DNA of 64,000 bases from Actinoplanes lutulentus. Lineage in GTDB: Bacteria > Actinomycetota > Actinomycetes > Mycobacteriales > Micromonosporaceae. This document shows, in pieces, positions 17,473-26,270 of this stretch. The stretch spans positions 62,001 through 126,000 of the forward strand of contig NZ_QLMJ01000014.1 of assembly GCF_003259845.1 (NCBI RefSeq), in the 5' to 3' direction. Positions within the stretch are counted from its first letter, which is position 1. The number at the start of each line of letters is the position of its first letter. Made by a program: the position numbers and the translations under genes. The notes under the pieces are model-generated. The model was not told the DNA's origin. It ran no database searches and saw nothing but the letters and a program-made list of their open reading frames with translations.

Positions 17473-17515
17473 GTTAACTCCAATATTGGTTGTCATCTAT
17501 TGACACGACATGTCA
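17473..17515 (-). promoter_or_regulatory. Cluster of palindromes ahead of the aldo/keto reductase
   Basis: In 43 bases there are GTTAAC (17473-17478), CCAATATTGG (17480-17489) and three pentamers, TGTCA (17491), TGACA (17501) and TGTCA (17511), exactly 10 bp apart in alternating orientation. This is AT-rich for the genome and is a likely promoter/operator for the reductase. Confidence 0.5.
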
Positions 17516-17614
17516 CCTCTCGCAAAGTTGAGGGCACTCCCGGTAACCTCACAGGCCGCCGCGTCCATCGTGGACTCGCCCACGATCGGTTCACGATGGG
17601 CGCGGCCCGGGGTG

Positions 17615-18445
17615 TCATTCCTCAGCTTTGCCCAGGTCTCGGTACGCGGCTCGGAGCGTGTCCACCAGCGGGATGTGCCGCACCTTCACTGGCGGCGGGT
17701 CGAGCGCCCGCAACAGCAGCTCCGGCGGCGTGCCACCCCGGGCCGGGCGTTCCCGCAGCCGGCCCAAACTGATCCCGGGCGCGTAGAAGTCGGCCAGCCG
17801 GTCGTCCAGCGGCTCCTCCTCGATCGCGAGCGGGTCCGCCATCTCCTCGTCCGGCTCGGGGGTGCCCCGCAGGTCGTCGAGGAGCGTGTCCCGGCCCCGG
17901 CCACGCCAGGCGAGCACCAGGAACGGATCGTCGTCGAAGGCCTCGGCCAGCACGTAGAGCGCCGCCGAACCGTGCTTGCACGGGATGCCCCAGTCCGGGC
18001 AGGAGCAGGAGATGTCCAGCTCCGAGGGGAACAGCGGCATGCCCAGGTCGGTGAAGAGCTCGACGATCTCGTGCGGCATCTCACCGGCCAGCAGCGCCGC
18101 CCGGTACAGCGCCCGGCTGCCGAGCGCCTCGGTGATGTCGGTCCACTGCGCCTCGTCGTAGGCCGGGATCCGGATCTCGACCTGGTAGGGCACCGGGCGC
18201 GAGCCTTGCACGCGAGCGGTCACCCGGCCAGGCGCAAGGGCAAAATCCAAGACCTGACCCTTACGAGCGTACGTTCGTCCGCGCGCCAGCCGCCCCGGCT
18301 GGCAGACGCCTTCAAGCCAGTCCACGAACCGCCGTGACCACCACTGCTCGCCGATCTTGCCGCGCTGTGCCCGGACCGCGAGCCCGCCGTCCACCTCGAT
18401 CGGGCGCCCGGCTTCGTAGAACCGCCCGCTCTGGTCGACCGGCAT
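17615..18445 (-). CDS. SWIM zinc-finger protein partnered with SNF2 helicase
   Basis: The 276-residue protein has a SWIM motif (CxCx(n)CxH) at CSCPDWGIPCKH, about residue 150, which binds zinc and probably nucleic acid or protein. The N-terminal part has SRRFVDWLEG and a basic stretch. It starts right after the SNF2 helicase stop on the same strand, and bacterial SNF2 helicases are commonly found with such a SWIM gene, so the two probably act together. No enzyme motif is seen. Confidence 0.88.
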   Translation of the reverse strand: MPVDQSGRFYEAGRPIEVDGGLAVRAQRGKIGEQWWSRRFVDWLEGVCQPGRLARGRTYARKGQVLDFALAPGRVTARVQGSRPVPYQVEIRIPAYDEAQWTDITEALGSRALYRAALLAGEMPHEIVELFTDLGMPLFPSELDISCSCPDWGIPCKHGSAALYVLAEAFDDDPFLVLAWRGRGRDTLLDDLRGTPEPDEEMADPLAIEEEPLDDRLADFYAPGISLGRLRERPARGGTPPELLLRALDPPPVKVRHIPLVDTLRAAYRDLGKAEE

Positions 18446-18446
18446 A

Positions 18447-21400
18447 TCAGCTCACCGCCCCGGGGCCGAGGGAGAACAGCTCACGCAGCTGATCGGTGTC
18501 CAGGTCGGTGACCCAGTCCTCGCCGGTGCCGACGACCGAGGAGGCGAGCGCCTTTTTCCGCTCGATCATCTGGTCGATCTTCTCCTCCAGCGTGCCGGTG
18601 CAGATGAACTTGCGAACCTGCACGTCACGGGACTGCCCGATGCGGTACGCCCGGTCGGTGGCCTGGTCCTCGACCGCCGGGTTCCACCACCGGTCGAAGT
18701 GGACGACGTGGTTGGCCGCGGTGAGGTTGAGGCCGGTGCCGGCGGCTTTCAGCGAGAGCAGGAAGATCATCGGCTCGGTGCCGGTCTGGAACCGCTCGAC
18801 CAGCTCGTCGCGGCGTGCCTTGGTGAGGCCGCCGTGCAGCCAGAGCACCGGCCGGTCGAGCTGAGCCGTGAGGTACGGCTGGAGGAGGGTGCCCCACTCG
18901 GCGTACTGAGTGAAGACCAGGGCCTTGTCGCCGTCCTCGACGATCTCCTCGGCGAGTTCTTCGAGGCGGGCCAGCTTGCCCGAGCGGCCGGGCAGGCGGG
19001 AGCCGTCCTTGAGCAGGTGGGCGGGGTGGTTGCAGACCTGCTTGAGTTTCATCATCGCGGCGAGCACGTTGCCCCGCCGCTGGATGCCCTCGCTGTTCTC
19101 GATCTCGGCCATCATGTCCTCGACAACGGCCTGATAGAGGGTGGCCTGCTCGGGGGTGAGCGAGCACCACACCTTCATCTCGTTCTTCTCCGGGAGGTCC
19201 GAGATGATGCTCTTATCGGTTTTGAGGCGACGCAGCACGAACGGGCCGGTCGCCCGCTTCAGCGCGGCGGTGGCGTCCTCGTCCTGCCGGTTCTCGATCG
19301 GCTCCTGGAAGCGGCGCCGGAACCGTTTCGCCGGCCCGAGCAGTCCCGGGTTCACGAAATCCATGATGGACCACAGCTCGGCCAGATGGTTCTCCACCGG
19401 GGTGCCGGTCAGGGCGAGACGGGTACGCGCCTTGATGGCCCGCACGGCCTGGGACTGCCGGGTCCCGCTGTTCTTGATCGCCTGAGCCTCGTCGCAGGCC
19501 ACCCGGCCCCAGCTGACCTCACGTAACGCGTCGAGGTCACGCAGCGCGGTGCCGTACGTCGTGAGCACCAGGTCGGCTCCGGCCACCGCCTCGGTGAAAT
19601 CGTCGCCGCGCAGACGGGTGCCGCCGTGGTGCACGTAGACGCGCAACGAGGGCGCGAACCGGGCCGCCTCTTTCTGCCAGTTGCTGACCAGCGACATCGG
19701 GCAGATGAGCAACGTCTTCTGAGAAGGATCGGCCAGGTTTTCGGTGAGCAGCAGGGACAGCGTCTGCGCGGTCTTGCCGAGGCCCATGTCGTCGGCGAGG
19801 ATCCCGCCCAGCCCGAGCCGGCTGAGGAAGGCCAGCCAGGAGAGGCCGCGTTCCTGATACGGCCGCAGCGTCCCGTGGAAACCGGCCGGTGTGGGCAGCG
19901 GAGTCAGGCGTTCCGCGGCCTGCCCGGACAGCAGGTCACCGAGCATGCCGTCGGCGTCGATCTCGACGAGCGGCAGATCCTCGTCGCCACCGTCGACCAC
20001 CTGCTGGAGCACCTCGCCCGCGGTGAGCTCACCCTCGCGCCGCCGGCTCACCGCCTTGAGCGCCGCTTTGAGCTGGCGATCGTCCAGCTCGACCCACTGG
20101 CCGCGGACTCGCACGAGTGGAACCTTGAGCCGGGCCAGCTCGGCCAGCTCCTCGGCGCTCACCGTGCTCTCGCCGATCACCAGGTCGATCCGGAACTCGA
20201 CCAGCTCGGCCAGGCCGAACCCGGAGTCGGCGACAGCCCGGGACGCGCCGGCCTTGGATTTCGGTTTCGACCGGGTGGTGAGCTTGAGGCCGACACCCTT
20301 ACGCCCGGCCCAGGACGGCAGCTGCACGCCGAAACCGGCCGCCTGCAACAGCGGAGCCACCTGGCGCAGGAACTCGAACGCCTCCCCGGTGGTCAGCGGC
20401 ATCGCGGCCGGCCGCTGCTCCAGCAGGGCCATGTGCAGCAGCGGGAAGAGCCGGACCGCCCGGCCCAGCCCGGCCAGCAGCGCCTCGTCGGGACGCCGGG
20501 GCAGGCCGGGGAACCGGTCGCCGTCCCATAGCGCGGCGGCCGTGAGATAGAGGCTCGGATCGTCGGCCGACTGGAGCGCGAACTCCAGCGCCCACTCGTC
20601 GGACTCGACGCCCGGCTCGATCAGCCGGAAACTGACCCGGATCGGGCCGTTGGCCGCGTTGGCGGCCCGCATCCAGTCGTCGAGCGCCTGACGTAGCTCG
20701 CGGACCTCGCCGCTGGGCGCACCGGGCAACGCCGGATCGTCGGTGGTCAGAGCGGAGAGCCAGCGATCGGGCAGCGGCGCTTTCGGCCCGGGCCGCATGC
20801 CGGCCAGGATCCGCTCCGGCATGACGTCGCGCGCGGCCACGTCGACCAGCGCTTCGAGCGTCTCCCGCACGATCCGCCCGGCCGGATGACCGGCGGTTTG
20901 ATCCGCCCCCGGCTTGCCAGCCCCCGGATTTCCGGGCGCCGGCTTTCCGGATGCGGAGGTGACGATCGCGCGGGCCACCGGCGGGATGCCGGTCGCGAAA
21001 TCGCGGAAGGTCACCGCGTCGGCCCCGGTCAGCACCGGCCGCCAGCGCGCCGCCGGAACACCGGCCTCGACAACCAACTGCGGCAGCATCCGTCCGCGTC
21101 GAGCGAGATCGCACGCGTAACCCGCGAGCAGGCAGAGATAACGCAACGACGGCCCGGCGACCCACGAACCGCCCGGGTCGGGCTCGGCGAGGGTCGCGAG
21201 CACCGGCGTGGCGGCCTCGGCGGGCACGGTGAGCACCGGGATCGCCCAGGCGGCGAGCCGGAGCCCCCGGGGTGGTCTCCCGGCCTCGGTGTCGATCGCG
21301 GCCGCGGCGGCAGCCTCGGGTGAGGGGAGCGGGCCCTGTGCGGTGCCGGGCAACGAGACGGTCGCGGTCTCACCCGCCGCGTCGACCACCGGCTCGCCGA

Positions 21401-21557
21401 GAGCCGCACGCAGCATGTCGGCGGAGACAGCGAACGGATGCGGACGCGAGCGAGCCCGGGACGCCGAGGTCAGCGGCATCGCCGGGTCCTCGGCCCAGAG
21501 CACGAGCCGGCCGGGACCGCCCGCACCCGGAACCCAGCCGCCATGAACGACCAGCAC
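18447..21557 (-). CDS. SNF2-family DNA helicase/translocase
   Basis: The 1036-residue protein has a long N-terminal region of bacterial SNF2-associated type (1-540), then the ATPase core: motif I DDMGLGKTAQ, motif II DEAQAI, motif III LTGTPVEN, and the C-terminal lobe with LHGGLTKARR and motif VI QATDRAYRIGQS. It should translocate along double-stranded DNA; the role in bacteria (repair, transcription or defence) is not known. The GTG start has an AGGGGG site. It is divergent from a TetR gene. Confidence 0.92.
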   Translation of the reverse strand: MLVVHGGWVPGAGGPGRLVLWAEDPAMPLTSASRARSRPHPFAVSADMLRAALGEPVVDAAGETATVSLPGTAQGPLPSPEAAAAAAIDTEAGRPPRGLRLAAWAIPVLTVPAEAATPVLATLAEPDPGGSWVAGPSLRYLCLLAGYACDLARRGRMLPQLVVEAGVPAARWRPVLTGADAVTFRDFATGIPPVARAIVTSASGKPAPGNPGAGKPGADQTAGHPAGRIVRETLEALVDVAARDVMPERILAGMRPGPKAPLPDRWLSALTTDDPALPGAPSGEVRELRQALDDWMRAANAANGPIRVSFRLIEPGVESDEWALEFALQSADDPSLYLTAAALWDGDRFPGLPRRPDEALLAGLGRAVRLFPLLHMALLEQRPAAMPLTTGEAFEFLRQVAPLLQAAGFGVQLPSWAGRKGVGLKLTTRSKPKSKAGASRAVADSGFGLAELVEFRIDLVIGESTVSAEELAELARLKVPLVRVRGQWVELDDRQLKAALKAVSRRREGELTAGEVLQQVVDGGDEDLPLVEIDADGMLGDLLSGQAAERLTPLPTPAGFHGTLRPYQERGLSWLAFLSRLGLGGILADDMGLGKTAQTLSLLLTENLADPSQKTLLICPMSLVSNWQKEAARFAPSLRVYVHHGGTRLRGDDFTEAVAGADLVLTTYGTALRDLDALREVSWGRVACDEAQAIKNSGTRQSQAVRAIKARTRLALTGTPVENHLAELWSIMDFVNPGLLGPAKRFRRRFQEPIENRQDEDATAALKRATGPFVLRRLKTDKSIISDLPEKNEMKVWCSLTPEQATLYQAVVEDMMAEIENSEGIQRRGNVLAAMMKLKQVCNHPAHLLKDGSRLPGRSGKLARLEELAEEIVEDGDKALVFTQYAEWGTLLQPYLTAQLDRPVLWLHGGLTKARRDELVERFQTGTEPMIFLLSLKAAGTGLNLTAANHVVHFDRWWNPAVEDQATDRAYRIGQSRDVQVRKFICTGTLEEKIDQMIERKKALASSVVGTGEDWVTDLDTDQLRELFSLGPGAVS

Positions 21558-21583
21558 CGCGACCCCCTGCCTGGACCTTTATC

Positions 21584-21596
21584 TGTACGGCGTACA
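21584..21596 (+). promoter_or_regulatory. Palindrome TGTACGGCGTACA, probable TetR operator
   Basis: A perfect 5-bp inverted repeat around GGC lies 10 bases before the TetR gene and 27 bases before the divergent SNF2 gene. Its form matches operators bound by TetR proteins with this type of C-terminal domain, so self-repression, possibly with control of the helicase, is likely. Confidence 0.6.
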
Positions 21597-21606
21597 CAAT
21601 AGCGCC

Positions 21607-22194
21607 ATGGGCGAAGCGCGCCGAACCATCGACCTGCTCTGGTTCCCGGAGCCGGTGGAGAAAAAGCGGGGCCGCCGTCCCGGGCTGAGCGTTGCGCGCA
21701 TCGTCGATACCGGCATCACTCTGGCCGACGCCGAGGGCCTGGAGTCGGTGACGATGCGGCGTGTCGCGCAGGAGCTGGGCGTCGTCCCGATGACGCTCTA
21801 CACCTACGTTCCGGACAAATCCACCCTGCTCGACCTCATGCTGGACCGTCTCTACCTGGAGATGCCCCGGACCGAGCTGCTGGGCCGGCCCTGGCGAGAG
21901 CGGCTGACCGCCATCGCCGAGGAAAATCACCTTCTCCTCACCGAGCATCCCTGGGCCGCCACCCTGCCGGCCGGGCGGCCGCCGCTCGGACCGGGCCTGA
22001 CGGCGAAATACGAGCACGAGCTGCGCGCTTTCGACGGCTGCGGCCTCGACGACCCGCAGGCCGACGCCGCGTTGACCTTCCTGATCGGATTCGTGCAGAC
22101 ATCGGCGCGCGCGGCGGCCGAGACACGCGCCGCGGCGTACGCGTTCGGCCTGGGCCGCGTGCTCGACGGACTGGCCGCCCTGATCGATCGGTGA
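21607..22194 (+). CDS. TetR-family transcriptional regulator (TetR_C-type domain)
   Basis: The 195-residue protein has a basic start (EKKRGRRPGLS), a TetR helix-turn-helix at about 30-70 (SVTMRRVAQELGVVPMTLYTYVPDKSTLLDLMLD) and an all-helical ligand domain. A palindrome directly upstream is the likely operator. The ligand is unknown. It precedes mqnC by 46 bases. Confidence 0.9.
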   Translation: MGEARRTIDLLWFPEPVEKKRGRRPGLSVARIVDTGITLADAEGLESVTMRRVAQELGVVPMTLYTYVPDKSTLLDLMLDRLYLEMPRTELLGRPWRERLTAIAEENHLLLTEHPWAATLPAGRPPLGPGLTAKYEHELRAFDGCGLDDPQADAALTFLIGFVQTSARAAAETRAAAYAFGLGRVLDGLAALIDR

Positions 22195-22240
22195 CCCGCG
22201 CCGCTGACGGGCCAGGCGGACGAGACGTACGCTTCGAGTC

Positions 22241-23482
22241 GTGACCGCGAATCCGGAGATCGACAGCATCCTGCAACGCGGCGCCGACGGCGGGCGGATC
22301 ACGCCCGAGGAGGCGCTGCTGCTCTACACGCAGGCCCCCTTCCACGCCCTGGGCGAGGCGGCCGACGCGGTCAGGCGCCGGCGTTACCCGGACGGCATCG
22401 TCACGTACCTGATCGACCGCAACATCAACTACACGAACGTCTGTGTGACGGCCTGCAAGTTCTGCGCGTTCTTCCGCGCGCCGAAACACAAGGACGGCTG
22501 GTCGCACCCGACCGAGGAGATCCTGCGGCGCTGCGGCGAGGCGGTCGACCTCGGTGCCACCCAGGTGATGCTCCAGGGCGGCCACCACCCGGACTACGGC
22601 GTGGCGTACTACGAGGAGCTCTTCTCCTCGGTCAAGCAGGCGTACCCGCAGCTCGCGATCCACTCGATCGGCCCGAGCGAGATCCTGCACATGGCCAAGG
22701 TCGACGGCGTCTCGATCGAGGACGCGGTGCTCCGGATCAAGGCGGCCGGGCTGGACTCGATCGCCGGCGCCGGCGCCGAGATGCTGCCCCTGCGGCCCCG
22801 CAAGGCGATCGCCCCGCTCAAGGAGAGCGGCGAGCGCTGGCTCGAGGTGATGACCGTGGCACACCGGCACGGGCTTTCCTCGACCGCGACCATGATGATG
22901 GGCACCGGCGAGACGAACGCGGAGCGGATCGAGCACATCACGATGATCCGTGGCGTGCAGGACAAGGCCGTGGCTAACGGTTACCGCGACGACGCCGTCG
23001 AGCAGACCCACGATGTGGGTGGGTTCCGCGCGTTCATCCCGTGGACGTACCAGCCGGAGAACAACCACCTGAAGGGCCGCACCCAGGCGACCACGGTGGA
23101 GTACCTGCGATTCATCGCGGTCTCCCGGCTGTTCTTCGACAACGTCGCGCACCTGCAGGCGTCCTGGCTCACCACCGGCAAGGACATCGGTCAGCTCTCG
23201 CTGCACATGGGCGTCGACGACCTGGGTTCGATCATGCTGGAGGAGAACGTGATCTCCTCGGCCGGCGCCAAGCACCGGTCGAACCTCCAGGGCCTGATCT
23301 CGATGATCCGCACGGCGGACCGCGTCCCCGCGCAGCGCGACACCTGGTACCGCCACATGGCCGTGCACCGCACGGCGGCGGAGGACCCGACCGACGAGCG
23401 CGTGCAGTCGCACTTCTCGTCGATCGCGCTCCCGGGCGGTGGCAAGGGCCGCACTCTGCTGCCTCTCGTGGACGCTTCCTGA
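22241..23482 (+). CDS. mqnC: Cyclic dehypoxanthinyl futalosine synthase MqnC
   Basis: The 413-residue radical-SAM enzyme has the cluster motif CVTACKFC (CxxxCxxC) at about residues 69-76 and family stretches such as NVCVTACKFCAFFRAPKH, LQGGHHPDYG and LSLHMGVDDLGS. It cyclises dehypoxanthinyl futalosine in menaquinone synthesis. The length is normal. It starts with GTG, 46 bases after the TetR stop. Unlike the MqnE-like protein at 2049-2741, it keeps its full core. Confidence 0.95.
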   Translation: MTANPEIDSILQRGADGGRITPEEALLLYTQAPFHALGEAADAVRRRRYPDGIVTYLIDRNINYTNVCVTACKFCAFFRAPKHKDGWSHPTEEILRRCGEAVDLGATQVMLQGGHHPDYGVAYYEELFSSVKQAYPQLAIHSIGPSEILHMAKVDGVSIEDAVLRIKAAGLDSIAGAGAEMLPLRPRKAIAPLKESGERWLEVMTVAHRHGLSSTATMMMGTGETNAERIEHITMIRGVQDKAVANGYRDDAVEQTHDVGGFRAFIPWTYQPENNHLKGRTQATTVEYLRFIAVSRLFFDNVAHLQASWLTTGKDIGQLSLHMGVDDLGSIMLEENVISSAGAKHRSNLQGLISMIRTADRVPAQRDTWYRHMAVHRTAAEDPTDERVQSHFSSIALPGGGKGRTLLPLVDAS

Positions 23483-23773
23483 CCCCTTTGGGGGGTGGTC
23501 GTCGGCCGTTCGGCCAGGTTCGGGTCGTCGGACCGGTGAGGGCGGGTTGCTCCTTCGTAACGAGGCCGCTCGTTGCCTGTACCGGGTCGTTCCCGCTGGT
23601 TACGTTGCCTGCGTAGGGATTGAACTTCTTATGCGTCGCAGGCCGCGGTCAGGGTCGGTGACGAGCAGTCGGACCCGACCGATGGCGGTCGTATATATAA
23701 CGCACAAGGCACGGGCGGGATGGGAAACCATCCCGCCCGTTCTGTCTTCCCGGTCTCGGGGCAGTATGGGTTT
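23483..23773 (+). other. 291-base gap between mqnC and menG
   Basis: No gene was found here. It holds a short inverted repeat GGCCGTTCGGCC just after mqnC, an AT-rich TATATATAA at 23692-23700, unusual for this genome, and a strong GAAA-loop hairpin at 23711-23740. Confidence 0.6.
23711..23740 (+). terminator. 13-bp hairpin with GAAA loop just before menG
   Basis: ACGGGCGGGATGG (23711-23723) pairs perfectly with 23728-23740 around GAAA, followed by TCTGTCTT. It is either the end of the mqnC transcript or an attenuator in the menG leader. Confidence 0.75.
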
Positions 23774-24469
23774 GTGACGCGCGCAGACCTGGACAAGCAG
23801 CCCCATGAGGTCGCCGAGATGTTCGACGGCGTGGCGAGCCGATACGACCTCACCAACACCGTGCTCTCCTTCGGTCAGGACCGAGGCTGGCGCCGCGCCA
23901 CACGGGCCGCTCTCGCCCTGCGGCCGGGTGAGCGTGTCCTGGACGTGGGCGCGGGCACCGGCGTCTCCACCGAGGAGCTGAGCCTGTCCGGCGCGTTCGC
24001 CGTCGGTGCCGATCTCTCGGTCGGGATGCTGCGGGCCGGCCGGGCGACCCGACCGGACGTGCCGCTGCTCGCCGGTGACGCGCTGCGACTGCCGTTCGCC
24101 GACGCCACCTTCGACGCGGTGACGATCTCCTTTGCGCTGCGTAACGTCGTGGACACCACCGCTGCGCTGCGTGAGTTCGCCCGGATCACCCGTCCCGGCG
24201 GCCGGCTGGTGGTGTGCGAGTTCAGCCACCCGACCAACGCGGCGTTCCGGACGCTCTACATGTCGTACCTGATGCGCTCGTTGCCGACGGTGGCCCGCGG
24301 TGTCGCCACCAACCCGGATGCCTACGTCTATCTCGCCGAGTCCATTCGCGCCTGGCCCGATCAGCGGGGCCTGGCCGCGCGAATTGCCGAGTCGGGGCCG
24401 TGGGACCGAGTCGGCTGGCGGAACTTGACCGGTGGAATTGCTGCCCTACATCGTGCTACTAGGGTGTAA
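23774..24469 (+). CDS. menG: Demethylmenaquinone methyltransferase MenG (UbiE family)
   Basis: The 231-residue protein is a class I SAM methyltransferase with LDVGAGTGVST (motif I) and the UbiE-family signatures FDGVASRYDLTNTVLSFGQD and RVLDVG...ITRPGGRLVVCEFSHP. It methylates demethylmenaquinone in the last ring step. GTG 23774 gives the usual N-terminus; an upstream ATG at 23720 lies inside the hairpin and is unlikely. Confidence 0.92.
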   Translation: MTRADLDKQPHEVAEMFDGVASRYDLTNTVLSFGQDRGWRRATRAALALRPGERVLDVGAGTGVSTEELSLSGAFAVGADLSVGMLRAGRATRPDVPLLAGDALRLPFADATFDAVTISFALRNVVDTTAALREFARITRPGGRLVVCEFSHPTNAAFRTLYMSYLMRSLPTVARGVATNPDAYVYLAESIRAWPDQRGLAARIAESGPWDRVGWRNLTGGIAALHRATRV

Positions 24470-24518
24470 ATCCAGACATTCGGCGTACAAGGCCGCCAAT
24501 GGCTGTTTAGCTCGGGCC

Positions 24519-24779
24519 ATGACCAATATCGGGCAACTCGAGGACACCGACATCGACATCGCGATCGACGAGGGCGAGGCCGGCGAGCGCCGTGCGACCG
24601 AGCTGGCAAACCGTCTTCGCCTGGTCGCGGCCGAAGATCCACTGCTCGCTCAAGACCTGGTTGAAGGCCTGATCGTGGCGTTGGATCGGGCGATGGGCGG
24701 AACCATTCGGGATCATCTGGACGGACCCGCTCTCGGCGTGGCGGACAAGGTTCTCTCCGACCCTGAACAGGTTCGGTAG
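24519..24779 (+). CDS. Small acidic protein, unknown
   Basis: I do not recognise this 86-residue protein. It is acidic, without cysteine, signal peptide or membrane span, and predicted helical in its middle (GERRATELANRLRLVA, LLAQDLVEGLIVALDRAMGG). Third-position GC supports coding. It sits between menG and the MenJ-like gene on the same strand. No strong ribosome site precedes the ATG; the open frame extends upstream over the end of menG. Confidence 0.6.
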   Translation: MTNIGQLEDTDIDIAIDEGEAGERRATELANRLRLVAAEDPLLAQDLVEGLIVALDRAMGGTIRDHLDGPALGVADKVLSDPEQVR

Positions 24780-24850
24780 CCACGCCGAAACAATTAGGCA
24801 GACCTAAGCGCAAAGATCTTCGATAGTCGGCCTACACTCCGATCGAGGCA

Positions 24851-24874
24851 TGCTTGTGAACTAATTCACGAGCA
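24851..24874 (+). promoter_or_regulatory. Inverted repeat upstream of the MenJ-like gene
   Basis: TGCTTGTGAA (24851-24860) and TTCACGAGCA (24865-24874) form a 10-bp inverted repeat with one wobble around CTAA, about 24 bases before the GTG start. It is a candidate operator or leader hairpin. Confidence 0.45.
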
Positions 24875-24897
24875 CTGCACGAGATGGAGGTTGGACC

Positions 24898-26190
24898 GTG
24901 AGCGACCACGGAACAGGTTCGATCGTCGCCGATGAGGCGGACGTGATCGTGGTCGGAGCGGGGCCGGGTGGCTCTGCCGCGGCCTACCACCTCGCGAGGC
25001 ACGGCGTACGCGTGCTGCTGCTGGAGAAGACCGAGTTCCCGCGCGAGAAGGTCTGTGGTGACGGCCTTACGCCGCGCGCGGTTCGCCAGCTGATCCGCAT
25101 GGGTGTGGACACTTCGGAGAAAGCCGGCTGGCTGCACAACCGCGGCCTGCGGGTGATCGGCGGCGGTGTCCGGATGGAGCTGGACTGGCCGGATCTCGCC
25201 AGCTTTCCGAACTACGGCCTGGTCCGTACCCGTCTCGACTTCGACGACCTGCTGGCCCAGCGCGCGGTGGAAGCCGGCGCGCTGTTGCGCACCGGTGTGA
25301 ACGTCACCGGGCCGGTGTTCGACGAGGACGGCTACGTGATCGGCGTCCAGGCGAAAGCCGACGGCGAACCGGTCGAGTACCGCGCACCGCTGGTGATCGC
25401 CGCGGACGGCGTCTCCGGCAAGTTCCCGCTCGCCCTCGGCCTGGCCAAGCGTGACGACCGCCCGCTCGGCGTGGCGGTCCGGCGCTACTACCGCTCGGCC
25501 GCCAAGGCCGACGACAACTACCTCGAGTCCTGGTTGGAACTGCGCAGCGCGCAGGACCCGGGCCGGCTGCTCCCTGGGTACGGATGGATCTTCGGGCTCG
25601 GCGATGGCCGGGTCAACGTCGGTCTGGGCATCCTCAACTCGTCCGACGCGTTCGGCAAGACGAACTACCGCGCACTGCTCACCGACTGGCTCGGGAGCAC
25701 CCCGGAGGACTGGGGTCTGCGCGAGGAGGCGAACGCGGACGGACCGACCCTCGGCGCCGCGCTCCCGATGGGCTTCAACCGGGTTCCGCACTACACCCGC
25801 GGCGTCCTGCTGGTCGGCGACTCGGGCGGCATGGTCAACCCGATGAACGGCGAGGGCATCGCGTACGCGATGGAGTCCGGCGAGCTCGCAGCCGAGATCG
25901 CGGTGCAGGCGCTTGCCCGTCCGGCCGGCCCCGAGCGCGAAAGGGCCCTCCGGGCCTACCCGGCAGAACTCAGTATCCGGTTCGGTGGTTACTACCGGAT
26001 CGGAGGGATCTTCGTGAAGCTGATCGGCAACCCGCAGATCATGCGGGCCGCGACGAAGTACGGCATGCCGCACCCGACGCTCATGAAGTTCGTCCTCAAA
26101 CTCCTGGCCAACCTGACCGACCCCCGGGACGGCGACGCCATGGATCGCATCATCAACGGTTTGACGAAGGTGGCGCCCGCCGTCAGGTGA
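24898..26190 (+). CDS. menJ: Geranylgeranyl-reductase-family flavoprotein (MenJ-like menaquinone reductase)
   Basis: The 430-residue protein has an N-terminal FAD site (VIVVGAGPGGSAAAYHLARHG with an acidic strand end), the family motif CGDGLTPRAV, and the second FAD motif GVLLVGDSGGMVNPMNGEGI. It belongs to the group that saturates isoprenoid double bonds; next to menG and nuoA the likely substrate is the menaquinone side chain, as for mycobacterial MenJ. Other geranylgeranyl lipids are possible. A GGAGG site precedes the GTG start. Confidence 0.85.
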   Translation: MSDHGTGSIVADEADVIVVGAGPGGSAAAYHLARHGVRVLLLEKTEFPREKVCGDGLTPRAVRQLIRMGVDTSEKAGWLHNRGLRVIGGGVRMELDWPDLASFPNYGLVRTRLDFDDLLAQRAVEAGALLRTGVNVTGPVFDEDGYVIGVQAKADGEPVEYRAPLVIAADGVSGKFPLALGLAKRDDRPLGVAVRRYYRSAAKADDNYLESWLELRSAQDPGRLLPGYGWIFGLGDGRVNVGLGILNSSDAFGKTNYRALLTDWLGSTPEDWGLREEANADGPTLGAALPMGFNRVPHYTRGVLLVGDSGGMVNPMNGEGIAYAMESGELAAEIAVQALARPAGPERERALRAYPAELSIRFGGYYRIGGIFVKLIGNPQIMRAATKYGMPHPTLMKFVLKLLANLTDPRDGDAMDRIINGLTKVAPAVR

Positions 26191-26270
26191 CGGAATCGGG
26201 CACCCCGAGCAAAGGGATACAAAAGCGCAGGAACTAGTGTGAAGCGGCTAACAGTCGCACGGGAGTGAAC

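Noticed and set aside
24794..24807. TTAGGCAGACCTAA as a full iron box
   Set aside because: The spacing between half-sites is shorter than in the DtxR/IdeR consensus; kept only as a weak repeat observation.
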